From: a virus
Strand: one strand, 5' to 3'
DNA: 35,161 bases
Virus record (IMG/VR): IMGVR_UViG_3300025133_000350
Location: 1-35,161 of that record
Part shown: positions 13,915-23,441 of the stretch, one piece after another
Layout: the number at the start of each line of letters is the position of its first letter
Position numbering within the stretch: position 1 is the first letter of the stretch
Made by a program: the position numbers and the translations under genes
The notes under the pieces: model-generated
Told to the model about the DNA's origin: nothing
Seen by the model: only the letters and a program-made list of their open reading frames with translations
Database searches by the model: none

Positions 13915-15308
13915 GCAATAGATACCTTTGTTGAAGCATCAAACAGTACAGCCCCGCCATAAACAGTTATGTCGTCGCCCGAATCATTGGTAAATGTTGA
14001 TGCGCCAGTTCTTGCGTCGAGTACACCGTTGGGATACACAAGGGTGTCACCAACCTCTATCGGTGAACCAGTGTTGCCACGGAATGATGCTCTTCCAGAA
14101 TAAATAGTTAATTCATCAATCTCGTCGGTATAAATTGTAGCGGAAGTGCCACCAGCAATTACCAAATCGCCTACCGTCGCAGAAGATTGATTAAAATATA
14201 ATGAAGAACGGTCGGCAAACGTCCCAGCCGCAACGCCACCATCCAAGGTTATATATGATCTAGTTGAACGAACTGTATACCTATCAGACAGTTTGACTCT
14301 TGCTCCGCTATGAACATCTACTGTGTTCGTATTGGCTCCGTCAATCTCCACTGTCGTTCTTGCTTTTTGCACAATAACTAAAGCACTATTGCCAGTGATG
14401 TAGAAGGATTGAGATTCGCTAGAGGTGTTGCCCACCCTAACAACATTTCCAACCGCGCCTGTTTGAATATACATTTTAGAATATCTACTGCTGCAAGCAA
14501 GTTTGTTGGTCATCACCAGTATTGTTGATGCCGATGTACCAATATCTCCTTTATAGTTTCTGCCGACAAAAACTTTATCACCTAGTATATACCCACTTGT
14601 AACGCTAACATTCCCAGTATTAAAAATCGCAATATCGAGGACTGTGGGTGCTGTATCACCAACCCAATTACTATCGGTGTTAGCGTTACCGTCACCCGCG
14701 CTGCCGTCCCAAACAATTCTATCTGCCGTTATACATTCTAATCTTGGACGGTCACCCGCACTGGTCGCTTCCAGTGAGTGATATTGACCGCTTGCTCTTG
14801 ACGTTGCTGTGTCGCTTAATGGAATACCTACCCATAAATAAAGTGTTCCGCTCCTGCGGTTGATAGCATCAACAACCAATTCTGTTATATCAACTGAAAC
14901 ATCATCGTCTGTTCTAAAACCAACATCAAAAGTCGCATAAGGTTCGGTTGTTGCACTGTCACTTGCACCACCATCGGCTGCCGTCCAATCTGTTCCAGTT
15001 GCAGAAACAAGCCAAGTTGCTTGATTTTCAACAAAATCCCGTGCTAAACGGTATACATAACACTGCCTTGCACCCGCACCCTTCCCCGCGCCTTTGTAAT
15101 TAAGTTTGAAGTTCACCTGTGTCAATAAACTTGGTGTTAAAGCGGAAACGTCAAAAGCAAAGATGCCATTAGCCCTTTCGCCTTCTGTGCTAAAACCAAT
15201 TGTTTGCTGTCCTAATGTAATAAAGGCATCACCTGAATTATTTGCGCCTGTATTATCGCCATCAAGCCAAGTGTCTTTTGAAGCATAAATTGTTGAAGTT
15301 GTAGACAT
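13911..15308 (-). CDS. DNRLRE-domain beta-solenoid tail/adhesin protein
   Basis: Residues about 1-192 look like a DNRLRE domain: ASKDTWLDGDNTGANNSGDA near the start, ANGIFAFDVSAL, and DFVENQATWLVSATGTDW. From W200 on the sequence is a repetitive beta-rich array that resembles the whole of the neighbouring 287-aa protein (shared VGxxYxGxIG, LTxYSG and final V-x-GG units). Such proteins are usually cell-surface or virion-exposed and bind glycans or other host surface structures. No signal peptide. It overlaps the upstream gene by one base (TAATG), and the next gene by ATGA. Likely a receptor-binding or tail-fibre protein. Confidence 0.7.
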   Translation of the reverse strand: MSTTSTIYASKDTWLDGDNTGANNSGDAFITLGQQTIGFSTEGERANGIFAFDVSALTPSLLTQVNFKLNYKGAGKGAGARQCYVYRLARDFVENQATWLVSATGTDWTAADGGASDSATTEPYATFDVGFRTDDDVSVDITELVVDAINRRSGTLYLWVGIPLSDTATSRASGQYHSLEATSAGDRPRLECITADRIVWDGSAGDGNANTDSNWVGDTAPTVLDIAIFNTGNVSVTSGYILGDKVFVGRNYKGDIGTSASTILVMTNKLACSSRYSKMYIQTGAVGNVVRVGNTSSESQSFYITGNSALVIVQKARTTVEIDGANTNTVDVHSGARVKLSDRYTVRSTRSYITLDGGVAAGTFADRSSLYFNQSSATVGDLVIAGGTSATIYTDEIDELTIYSGRASFRGNTGSPIEVGDTLVYPNGVLDARTGASTFTNDSGDDITVYGGAVLFDASTKVSIA

Positions 15309-16171
15309 TATGTGATTGTCACCACTCTGCCTATGTCATATTCGATTTTACCACCCTCTACTTGGATTGCGTTGGTAAAGACAGCGTTTTGTAAACCACT
15401 TCTTTCGTTCAATTTTGCCCCCTCATGCAAAATACAATCCGTGATAGTAAAAGTAGGTGCTAACGAATCTGAAGTGCTAAAATCCCCACTATACAATGTG
15501 AGCTGGTCAATGGTACAAGCACCTGTTGGATTAAATCTGACGCGACCCCCATAAGTTTCTAGTAGGTCAATTGTGTCGGTAGATGAAATCGCGGATTCTA
15601 ATTCTCCGCCAAATACTGTTACTGTTGGGATAGCCTCATTCATATTAAAGGTTCCACTGTCCATAGTTAATGCACAAGATGCGTTAACAGTAGTACCATC
15701 TGCCAATGTCGTAGTTACTCCGTCCGCCCCTATCTGCTCTATAGTTGTAAGCATATTACAACTAGCGTCTATATTAATTGAGCCGCGGCCACCAACAATT
15801 CGCAAAGTTGTGATCGTGTCGGCACTTCCATAGAAATTAAGGGCTGTTGTACCTGTCCCTGTATCCTGCACCGTCACTGTTGTATATGTTCCTAAAAAAT
15901 ATGCCCCTGCGCCTCGTCCTCCATAATCCAAATCTGTTGCATCTATTGTCAACTTTGTATCAGAAGATCCTATTGAGCCAGTGTATTTTGGTCCAACTAC
16001 TATTCTGGTAACAGTCGTCTCTGTACCCCCCGCTATATCTACACTACCACTTACTACGAACGCTGTGTCATCCGCATCTGGAACACCACTAGGTGACCAA
16101 TTTGCAGCAGTACCCCAATCATTCTCAAAGTCAGTAGTTCCACCTACCCAAGTTCTATCAACTGCTGTCAT
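15308..16171 (-). CDS. beta-solenoid tail-associated protein, paralogue of its neighbour
   Basis: The 287-aa protein is almost entirely short beta repeats (T, V, I, G, D) with an N-terminal module TWVGGTTDFENDWGTAANWS, the W-x-GG...NWS pattern seen at the start of many bacterial beta-helix adhesins. Its C-terminal third aligns with that of the 465-aa neighbour (LTLYSG, LxxRSG, V-x-GG, VVTIT), showing duplication. No signal peptide or membrane segment. It is placed after the tail-tip genes, so a tail-fibre or decoration role is likely. The ribosome binding site is weak (GGTGA), six bases before ATG 16171. Confidence 0.65.
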   Translation of the reverse strand: MTAVDRTWVGGTTDFENDWGTAANWSPSGVPDADDTAFVVSGSVDIAGGTETTVTRIVVGPKYTGSIGSSDTKLTIDATDLDYGGRGAGAYFLGTYTTVTVQDTGTGTTALNFYGSADTITTLRIVGGRGSINIDASCNMLTTIEQIGADGVTTTLADGTTVNASCALTMDSGTFNMNEAIPTVTVFGGELESAISSTDTIDLLETYGGRVRFNPTGACTIDQLTLYSGDFSTSDSLAPTFTITDCILHEGAKLNERSGLQNAVFTNAIQVEGGKIEYDIGRVVTIT

Positions 16172-16176
16172 TTAAT

Positions 16177-16749
16177 TCACCATTTCCCTTTTGGGCATTC
16201 TTCATGCTTCAATTTAACTTTGGCTGCGCAAAAACATCCGCAGCCACCCAGTTCTTTACCCTCCGCGTCGATCTCTCTACACACTCCAAAATCGTAGATG
16301 GGACACTTAACACAAATCTCTTTTCTCTTTTGTATCATCTCTTTATCAGCAGCGTCAATACCTAACTCAGATTTAAGAAGTTTTGCACCACCCTGTATTA
16401 ATCTTTTAAGTCCTTTTGCGGCACAAGTTTTACAGCCCTTTTTATCTGTTGGAGCGGGCTTGCCCTTTCTTGCCCCTCTGTCCTTGGGCTTGTCTTTATT
16501 GTATTTGTCGCGTTGCCTTTTCCACGGAGGATCGGCTTGTTCTAACAATTCATTAAGGCGAGCCTTTTCTTCATTGTGTTTGTGAAGAATCTGGTCTGCT
16601 CGTATCTTTCTTTTTTTATCTGCCTCTTTCACTGTTTGCTCCATTGCCTCGAGTTCTTGTTGAGTAAATCCTGCATAGCCCTCTGGAACCATTATATGGA
16701 CATGATCCTCAATTTCATTCGCAATTTCATATAATTTCGTTGGTTTCAT
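16177..16749 (-). CDS. small cysteine-motif phage protein with CP.GKW-type C-terminus, 190 aa
   Basis: The N-terminal 100 residues are charged coiled coil, followed by a basic linker rich in K, G and P (about 100-115). CKTC (about 116-119) starts a C-terminal half ending in a cluster ICVKCP, GVC, GGCGCFCAAKVKL and EECPKGKW. I recall short phage proteins with the GCGCxxxAKxxxxxxxCPxGKW ending, usually of unknown function and probably zinc-binding. ATG 16749 overlaps the stop of the cysteine-rich gene as ATGA; longer frames extend into that gene. A structural or assembly role is possible. Confidence 0.7.
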   Translation of the reverse strand: MKPTKLYEIANEIEDHVHIMVPEGYAGFTQQELEAMEQTVKEADKKRKIRADQILHKHNEEKARLNELLEQADPPWKRQRDKYNKDKPKDRGARKGKPAPTDKKGCKTCAAKGLKRLIQGGAKLLKSELGIDAADKEMIQKRKEICVKCPIYDFGVCREIDAEGKELGGCGCFCAAKVKLKHEECPKGKW

Positions 16750-18422
16750 GCTAAAGCCCATGTAGGTAAAGGGTTGTTGTTTGGGATCATAGATATGGAT
16801 ACATCTGCACACATGTGCGCTTGCAACCCACCTCCCGGACAGGGCTGACAATCCGCATGGTTCAAATCTGGCTCACTTAAACAATGTTGACACGGATACA
16901 AGGGATTGGGTATACCGTTTGTATCCAAATGCTCATTTGGTCCACAACAATTGCAAGGATCGCAATCATCGCAATCAACGCATCCTGTATCCCAATCCGT
17001 ATTACAACAATCGTCGCAGTAATTGCATCTACACCACCAAATCGCCGGAGGGCCATAATACTCGCCGTCAACCTCTGGCGTGTTTGGGTGTTCAAAAAGC
17101 CACTCTGTACTTCCGCAATATGAACTTGGAACCATACAAGTATGCACTGTCCCCTCGCCGGGAGTGTGTCCCGGAAGTGTTGGTCCACCAAATATGGCTG
17201 TCGGGTGCAACGATACCAACGCCCCATCAGTTCTAACCGTCGAATCAAATGATGTAAGTGGGGGACAAGAACATCCATGAGCCGAAAGTTCAGGCTGACC
17301 GTCTTGAGTATCATTATCGCAATTCGAGTTACAAATACTTGTAGCACCCCACCACACGCCGCGATATGCTAGTGCCGCCGCAGAGCCGCCACCAGCAGCC
17401 AGATAACAATCATCGTCGTCAAATGGCTGAATACAGTCAAAACCGTCACCTTGATGCCCCATCACAGACCTTGCTTGTTCTGTAAGACCGCGTATCTCTA
17501 ATTGCCACGCACTATCACAACTTCCGGGATCTGTCTTAATTGTCATATATGCTTCAATATGATGAGGCTTAAAACTGCCACATGACCAACATGCGTAAGA
17601 AACATCATCAAACGAATCACAAGCACTACTGACCATGCCGGGGCAGGGTGGGGATGCTGGCACTTGATCTACACAAAAAGCTTGTCCGTCACTACCGCCA
17701 TGTTCCATCGGAGAATGAAGTCCCCAAACATCTAGCGATGATGCAAATCCATCATTCATCGGAACGCACGGATTTTCAGGATCACAGGCTGCGGTCGGCC
17801 CGCCGCAAACAACCGCCTCTGTTGGGTCGCCCACATGCTCACAATCGCAATCTGGATATGTATCACTTTCCTCATGGCAGCAACAGTTGGAACAGTCGCA
17901 AGAACTTGTCCAATACCCACCCCAAAAACAACGACAAATTGTTTTTGATGTCCCTTCTCCAGAATCCCCCCCACCACTGCAATAGGGTTTATCTGATCCC
18001 GCCCTCGTAAGCCTTACATGGTGTGTAGTTTCTGCATAAGAAACTGGATCTTGAACACCGCCAGTGATGTTTGTCCATCCAGATGGAGCGCCAATTACTG
18101 GTGTCTCATTATTTTGCATCGCTCCGTCGCACGGCTGTGTTAATGGTGGGTCGCCACTACAACAGGTTTGTCCCTGTATTACGAATTCTTTTAGTGTGAA
18201 TGTTATATCAATATATTTCTTACAATTGTGTCCATCCCCACACGCTGGTGCGCCCTGACAGTCACAATCCTGCCATTCTCCACAGTTGTCCCCATCCCCA
18301 TCGCAGGGCTGGCATTCTCCGCGACATCCACCACACTTCCCGCGATAAGCGTTTTCGGCTAAATCGCCGGGGAAACAGTTTTCTTTGTGCTTACAATATC
18401 TATCGTGTGTAAAACCGGGCAT
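16746..18422 (-). CDS. extremely cysteine-rich tail-region protein, 558 aa
   Basis: About 57 of 558 residues are cysteine (roughly 10 percent), in dense groups such as KCGGCRGECQPCDGDGDNC, SSCDCSNCCCH, CRCNYCDDCC and CVDCDDCDPCNCCG. The protein is also rich in G, D and P and contains a less cysteine-dense central part (about 230-420). No signal peptide, membrane segment or known family. Gene order (after the tape measure and two tail proteins, before fibres) suggests an external virion component, perhaps disulfide-bonded after release or metal-binding. ATG 18422 follows the upstream stop by two bases without a clear Shine-Dalgarno, so coupled translation is likely. Confidence 0.7.
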   Translation of the reverse strand: MPGFTHDRYCKHKENCFPGDLAENAYRGKCGGCRGECQPCDGDGDNCGEWQDCDCQGAPACGDGHNCKKYIDITFTLKEFVIQGQTCCSGDPPLTQPCDGAMQNNETPVIGAPSGWTNITGGVQDPVSYAETTHHVRLTRAGSDKPYCSGGGDSGEGTSKTICRCFWGGYWTSSCDCSNCCCHEESDTYPDCDCEHVGDPTEAVVCGGPTAACDPENPCVPMNDGFASSLDVWGLHSPMEHGGSDGQAFCVDQVPASPPCPGMVSSACDSFDDVSYACWSCGSFKPHHIEAYMTIKTDPGSCDSAWQLEIRGLTEQARSVMGHQGDGFDCIQPFDDDDCYLAAGGGSAAALAYRGVWWGATSICNSNCDNDTQDGQPELSAHGCSCPPLTSFDSTVRTDGALVSLHPTAIFGGPTLPGHTPGEGTVHTCMVPSSYCGSTEWLFEHPNTPEVDGEYYGPPAIWWCRCNYCDDCCNTDWDTGCVDCDDCDPCNCCGPNEHLDTNGIPNPLYPCQHCLSEPDLNHADCQPCPGGGLQAHMCADVSISMIPNNNPLPTWALA

Positions 18423-18424
18423 AA

Positions 18425-19252
18425 TTAAGGTGTACAATCCGCACAAGTGCCATCATAGGCATTTTCTGCTTGAAACAAATATCTTTCAGTTCCGTCCGAC
18501 TCTCTTGCAGCCCACATAATCACGATTGGAGTTGTCCATAAAGGAAACTCGTATTGCGTACACGGCTCAAAAGGTTCACCCTCTTCTCCACAAACACCGT
18601 CAATAAGATACTCTAAAACAGTGTCGCCACCCCCAACTGCTTGCATCATAAAATCTCCTATACCCTTGGTTTCGTCTGTTCCGGGAGCAGCATTATGACT
18701 TGTGTTAAACGCTTCCATAATGTTGAGTGCGGGGGCGGTATAAGGTTCGGTGTGACATATTGCATTGCCACAGCCACATTCAGGTACACATGGCTGACTT
18801 AATGGGTTGTCTGAATCATAGTCATCAGTAGTCCACGCTTCGGGAACATTTGTACCCCATGAAGTTTTTGTTAAATCTTCTTCCCATTGAAAGAAGCCTT
18901 GCAGAGCAACCGTTTCATCCCACGCGTTGCAACAGACGACAGGTCCATATCCTCTAGTGGCAAGGCACTCGGCAGAACACTCTGGCTCACCTGTGCTAGG
19001 AAAGACCCTAACCCAAGCATATTCATAAACATTGGGATTCTGAAGATCCTCATCTAATACATGTGCGCGAAGCAGTTTTGCAAAAAACCACTCACGGCGG
19101 TTCTCAAGAAAAAGTAATCGTTTGTGTAGTGATTGAAGATCGTGTCCATCAACATTGTTGTCCTCAAACCACTGAAGCATTTTCATTTGCCTCGCCCAAA
19201 TGTCGGGAGTGTATACACCTAGCCCTGTAGTTATATTTGGGTATTTACTCAT
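18425..19252 (-). CDS. tail-associated protein with cysteine-rich centre, 275 aa
   Basis: No family recognised. Twelve cysteines cluster in residues about 90-165 (ECSAEC, VVCCNAW, CVPECGCGNAIC) and near the C-terminus (GTCADC). The N-terminal 80 residues are helical and free of cysteine. ATG 19252 overlaps the preceding stop as ATGA; a longer frame to 19303 lies within that gene. Its place between the 271-aa tail protein and the very cysteine-rich gene suggests a tail-tip assembly made of cysteine-containing partners. Confidence 0.65.
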   Translation of the reverse strand: MSKYPNITTGLGVYTPDIWARQMKMLQWFEDNNVDGHDLQSLHKRLLFLENRREWFFAKLLRAHVLDEDLQNPNVYEYAWVRVFPSTGEPECSAECLATRGYGPVVCCNAWDETVALQGFFQWEEDLTKTSWGTNVPEAWTTDDYDSDNPLSQPCVPECGCGNAICHTEPYTAPALNIMEAFNTSHNAAPGTDETKGIGDFMMQAVGGGDTVLEYLIDGVCGEEGEPFEPCTQYEFPLWTTPIVIMWAARESDGTERYLFQAENAYDGTCADCTP

Positions 19253-20064
19253 ACGCTTGGTTGGAATCCAAACTCTATCGTTTCTTTGAACGGTTGCCGC
19301 CATGATACAGGCTGGGTGGGAGGGCTAACAGAATTGTCGTAATCAACTTTCCCATTTGCGTCATAGCGGGGAATTTGACGAAGATGATACCAAGCATCGT
19401 ACACAAATTTATAGGACACTTTATATTTATTTACGCCAGACCTTGACACTGAAATACCAGCAAACACGACCGAGCCAGCAGGAAGCCCAAGCCACGAGTT
19501 AAGATTCCTTTTACCAGCGTTCTGGTGATGTACCATCTGGAAACTATTTGTTTCTATTTCTTCGGTAATGTTAATTGTGGTTTGTGGCACAGCTTTTGAA
19601 ATCGGATTGCCCATAAGGGCCTCTAGCGTCCCTGTTATATATAAGGGATTCTCAGGGTCCGGGTCTGGGTCGTCTATGTTAATTGCGCTCAATGAGAAGC
19701 CACTCTTATATAGATCGACAATTGCAAAGGCTGAATCAATACTTAGTCCCACGCTGGCAACCTCGTCTGGCTGCAATGGATTGTCGCCGCCTGACCCTGT
19801 GCTATATGGATTATATTCCCACGTTACTTCCCACACACCTATTCCTTCGTCGGAAGGAGTCATGGTATAAGTATCCGCCAACAGGTTCTCAGCGTCTGGG
19901 TGCGACTGTCCTTTTGTCGGCATTTGTGGATCAAGAAGTATGTCTACTGCTTCTGCAACCATATCAACCTCATCGTCATAACAAACAAAAATTCTTGAAG
20001 CGGTGTGACCGCCGGATGATGAGAATGTTCTACTGCCAAGTTTTTCAATAATCTGGATGGTCAT
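19249..20064 (-). CDS. tail-tip/distal tail-region protein, 271 aa
   Basis: Unrecognised, mostly beta protein without membrane segment. It follows the tape measure gene directly with an ATGA overlap (20061-20064), the usual location of a distal tail or tail-tip component that closes the tube. A C-terminal stretch (KYKVSYKFVYDAWYHLRQIP) resembles segments in baseplate-hub-like proteins in general character only. Function assigned by position. Confidence 0.55.
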   Translation of the reverse strand: MTIQIIEKLGSRTFSSSGGHTASRIFVCYDDEVDMVAEAVDILLDPQMPTKGQSHPDAENLLADTYTMTPSDEGIGVWEVTWEYNPYSTGSGGDNPLQPDEVASVGLSIDSAFAIVDLYKSGFSLSAINIDDPDPDPENPLYITGTLEALMGNPISKAVPQTTINITEEIETNSFQMVHHQNAGKRNLNSWLGLPAGSVVFAGISVSRSGVNKYKVSYKFVYDAWYHLRQIPRYDANGKVDYDNSVSPPTQPVSWRQPFKETIEFGFQPSV

Positions 20065-23000
20065 TGTGTGAACGCTCCCCTTTTGCCCGCAAGCGACTGA
20101 GCTATACTATGTAGATGATTTTTAGATTGCTTTTGGATTTGCAATGACTGTTGTGCGGTTTTTAGTTGTTGATCTTGTGAGCCTCGCACCTTAAAAGTAC
20201 CCAATGCTGTCTGAATACCAGTAACGGCGTGGCTTGTGTCCACCTGCAACTTCTCCCCCAATATTTCTTTGGCCCTTTCTGCGCCTAGTGCAAACTCAGT
20301 TCCATCAAGCATCCCTCGGTCGCGCATATTTTTAAGGTCTGCCATCCGTTTATCAAATTCACCACGAGGCCCCCAACCCCATTTCAAATTCTCTTTGAGT
20401 TTATCTGATTCGTCTTTTAACCTTTTTGTTGTTGCTACATCTTTTTCTTTCTGTGTCAACAACTTATCTAACGCTTTCGCTTCATCTAAGATCGCTTGTG
20501 AGACACCCTGAGTCTTTGCAATAAAAATCTCTTGCTCTCGACTCGTCATGCCAATTGTTTGTGCAAGTAATTCGTTATCTGCAATTATCTCTTCTAAGTC
20601 TCCAGTTGCTGTGGCGATTTTTTCCGTATCAAACCACTCTCCACGAACCTTGACCAACCGTTGATGTTGCATCTCCGCGCCCACAAGAACAGCAAAATAC
20701 TGATCCATTTCCTGATTTAGCGAAGCAACTTCTGCTTCCATATCGCCCATAAGATTTCCCTTACTCATAAGTGAATCAAAGAAAGATAATTGGGGCTGCA
20801 CCCCACCTAAATCTAATTGTGGTGCAAGAGGGGTCTGCGACATTGTCTGGAGTGAATCGGTCAATTCTTTTGATCTCTGTTCCATTTTTTCAAAAGGATT
20901 CAACTCGGCCATTTCTTTAATTGTATTATTAAGATCCTTTTGCTTCTGCTCTAAATTCTCCTGTTCCGCAAGCAATTCACCCATTTGATGTGTAATCTCT
21001 TGAAAATTTGCGTTTGGGAACGCGGCTTTTTTATCTAGTTTTTCCAGACTTTGTTCCACCCTCAACAACTCTTGTTCTACATCGTATAGTTCCGATACTG
21101 CTTCATCTTGTGGACCAATCACTTTTGTGTTTTTTATATTCTCTAACTGACCCATCCCGTCAAGGTAAACTTGTAATTCTTTAGCCTCGTACAATTTTTG
21201 TTCCATGCCACCCTCGTCATATTTCGAGAAATCTTCGGCTGCTTTTTCTAGTTGCCATTTTGCATTTTGAACCTCTACTGCCGAGTTCATCAACTTAGAT
21301 GTAATCGAGTCTTTGAATTTGTCTATGTTTTCTTCAATAGGTTGTGCCACCGCTTCCCCTGTGGACATAGCTCCCACTATTCTTTTTGAGCCAACCTTTG
21401 CCATATTGAGAATTGCTGGCTCAAGATTTTTAGCCATATCTTTAATAATACTATCCCCACCCTTATTTAACGCTTGGTTTACGACCCGCTTTCTACCCAT
21501 AAGCTGTTTTGCTGCACTTGTCAATAGTGGCGTACCCTTAGCGACAGCACCAGCACCACCGGGGCCTACCATTGGGGTACCGTATATAAGTTTTTTCTTT
21601 CTCGGTTTCTTGCCAGCGTCAAACCCCGCCATATAGTCTTGCGAACCACCAATGTTTATGAGAGGAGTCGATTCTTCTAATTTGTTGTGTTTCTTGAGCG
21701 TGTTTTCATACCGCACCCTCATTTCAACTTTTTCTTTCGCCGCTTTCTCATAAGCGCGGGTTTCTTGATTGAGACTCGCCAATCTTGCTTCCGCTTGTTT
21801 GCGCGCCTCTCCTTTGTCTGTTCCAGAAAATAGATTACTCTCTATTCTCTCAGCCGCCTTTATTTGATTTTCAACCTGTTTTTCTACTTTTGCCAAATCT
21901 TCTTGTATGGGGACGGTTTTAACCCTTGGGTCAATCGTTATGAAAATTGGGGTGCTACCCACCTTTTTAATATCTCTTATTAGATCATCTATAAAATCAG
22001 TGGCTTTTTCAGAAGTCTCTTTAAACACTGAAGCTATATTATCTTTTGCAGCAATCGCCGCCGCTTTCATTGTCCTCGCCGCTCCGACCACCGCGTTAGT
22101 CATTGACCGAGAAAGCAGTATGTATGTTTCTTCTGAAATCGTCCCAAGGGCTTTTAATATCAGCAGGGCGGGCTGCCACACGAGATTCATGAGGCCTAGA
22201 ATATGCATTATTGCGAGGGACAAAACACCTTTTATGGTATTTATTACAGCCATGATCGCAGAGCCAAATCTTTTCAAGTAATCCCACGCTTCTTCGCCCC
22301 ACTTCAATATTTTATAGAGCCACTCTAAAAGGCTTTTAACTGAAAACTTTGACAAATCAATTCTATCTATAACCACTTTGAACGCCGAGGTGAAACCAAC
22401 AACAAACCTTCTTAACACTTCTTGTATATTGCGAATAGAACCCCTCAACCTCTCACCGATCATGATGTTCAGTTCTTGGACAACTGATGCTAACAATTTG
22501 AATGCACCATGAACACTATCCATACGGATGTCTGCCATCTTCCTAGCGACACCCTCAACATCTTGTAACTCGTCTACAAGTTTATCAGTAATGTCGCTCA
22601 TCTTCGCTAACGCAAGAATTGCTGGTCCGCCACGCTTTTGGAATATATCAAAAGCTTTCTCTACGCCGATGCCACCCTCTGTGAATTTCTTTAATGCTGC
22701 AATGCCGTTTCTATCTATCTCGCCCGCAATTTCAGCGAATATGTTTTTCAAGCCTGTACCAGCACGGTCTGCTTGCATACCCGCGTTAGATAGTACACCT
22801 AACATCGCGGCTGTTTCTTCCAGAGTAATGCCCAGAGCAGAAGCAACTGGCGCGACATACCCAAACGCATGACCAAGTTGTTGCACTGTTGTGTTTGTCC
22901 TTGCTGATGCAAATGCAAGAACGTCAACAACACGACCCGCTTCTTGAGCCTCTAGTCCCATGCCACGAACCACCTGTGATGTGATGTCTGCGGCTTCTGC

Positions 23001-23441
23001 AAGATTCATGTTTGCTGCGGCTGCCAAATCTAGGAGCGCGGGTGTCGCAGCCATTACTTCATTGACATTAAAGCCAGCGCGCGCAAGGAATGACATTGCT
23101 TCAGCCGCTTCTGACGCGGTAAACACTGTCGTAGACCCCAACTGTCTCGCTTGCGCCTCTAATCGGGCAAACGTATTATCCCCAATATCAAGAAGAATAG
23201 ACCTAACTTCCTGCATTTTGAATTCAAAATCAGAAAACACAGCGATCATCTTTTTAACTGCAAGGGTTAGTGTTGCAGCCCCGGCAGCAGCCGCCACAAA
23301 GCCAATTTTTGCTAGGCCCCCGAATGTTTTATTTAGAGATTTGCGAAATTTCTTTACAGCCGTCCGTGCTTTACGCAAACCTGTCATCATACCCGTGGTA
23401 TTTGTGTGAATGTTAATTTTAAGGTTGGCTATTGTTGACAT
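20061..23441 (-). CDS. tail tape measure protein (TP901 family), 1126 aa
   Basis: The N-terminal region contains the TP901 core: DIGDNTFARLEAQARQLGST, then ASEAAEAMSFLARAGF, AADITSQVVRGMGLEAQEAG and AMLGVLSNAGMQADRAGTG. Hydrophobic segments near residues 40-65 and 395-440 could insert in the membrane during DNA injection. The rest is long charged coiled coil, as expected for a ruler that sets tail length; 1126 residues would specify a tail of roughly 170 nm at 0.15 nm per residue, using a rule of thumb for siphoviruses. It starts by one-base overlap (TAATG) with the T-frame chaperone, as usual. Confidence 0.92.
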   Translation of the reverse strand: MSTIANLKINIHTNTTGMMTGLRKARTAVKKFRKSLNKTFGGLAKIGFVAAAAGAATLTLAVKKMIAVFSDFEFKMQEVRSILLDIGDNTFARLEAQARQLGSTTVFTASEAAEAMSFLARAGFNVNEVMAATPALLDLAAAANMNLAEAADITSQVVRGMGLEAQEAGRVVDVLAFASARTNTTVQQLGHAFGYVAPVASALGITLEETAAMLGVLSNAGMQADRAGTGLKNIFAEIAGEIDRNGIAALKKFTEGGIGVEKAFDIFQKRGGPAILALAKMSDITDKLVDELQDVEGVARKMADIRMDSVHGAFKLLASVVQELNIMIGERLRGSIRNIQEVLRRFVVGFTSAFKVVIDRIDLSKFSVKSLLEWLYKILKWGEEAWDYLKRFGSAIMAVINTIKGVLSLAIMHILGLMNLVWQPALLILKALGTISEETYILLSRSMTNAVVGAARTMKAAAIAAKDNIASVFKETSEKATDFIDDLIRDIKKVGSTPIFITIDPRVKTVPIQEDLAKVEKQVENQIKAAERIESNLFSGTDKGEARKQAEARLASLNQETRAYEKAAKEKVEMRVRYENTLKKHNKLEESTPLINIGGSQDYMAGFDAGKKPRKKKLIYGTPMVGPGGAGAVAKGTPLLTSAAKQLMGRKRVVNQALNKGGDSIIKDMAKNLEPAILNMAKVGSKRIVGAMSTGEAVAQPIEENIDKFKDSITSKLMNSAVEVQNAKWQLEKAAEDFSKYDEGGMEQKLYEAKELQVYLDGMGQLENIKNTKVIGPQDEAVSELYDVEQELLRVEQSLEKLDKKAAFPNANFQEITHQMGELLAEQENLEQKQKDLNNTIKEMAELNPFEKMEQRSKELTDSLQTMSQTPLAPQLDLGGVQPQLSFFDSLMSKGNLMGDMEAEVASLNQEMDQYFAVLVGAEMQHQRLVKVRGEWFDTEKIATATGDLEEIIADNELLAQTIGMTSREQEIFIAKTQGVSQAILDEAKALDKLLTQKEKDVATTKRLKDESDKLKENLKWGWGPRGEFDKRMADLKNMRDRGMLDGTEFALGAERAKEILGEKLQVDTSHAVTGIQTALGTFKVRGSQDQQLKTAQQSLQIQKQSKNHLHSIAQSLAGKRGAFTQ

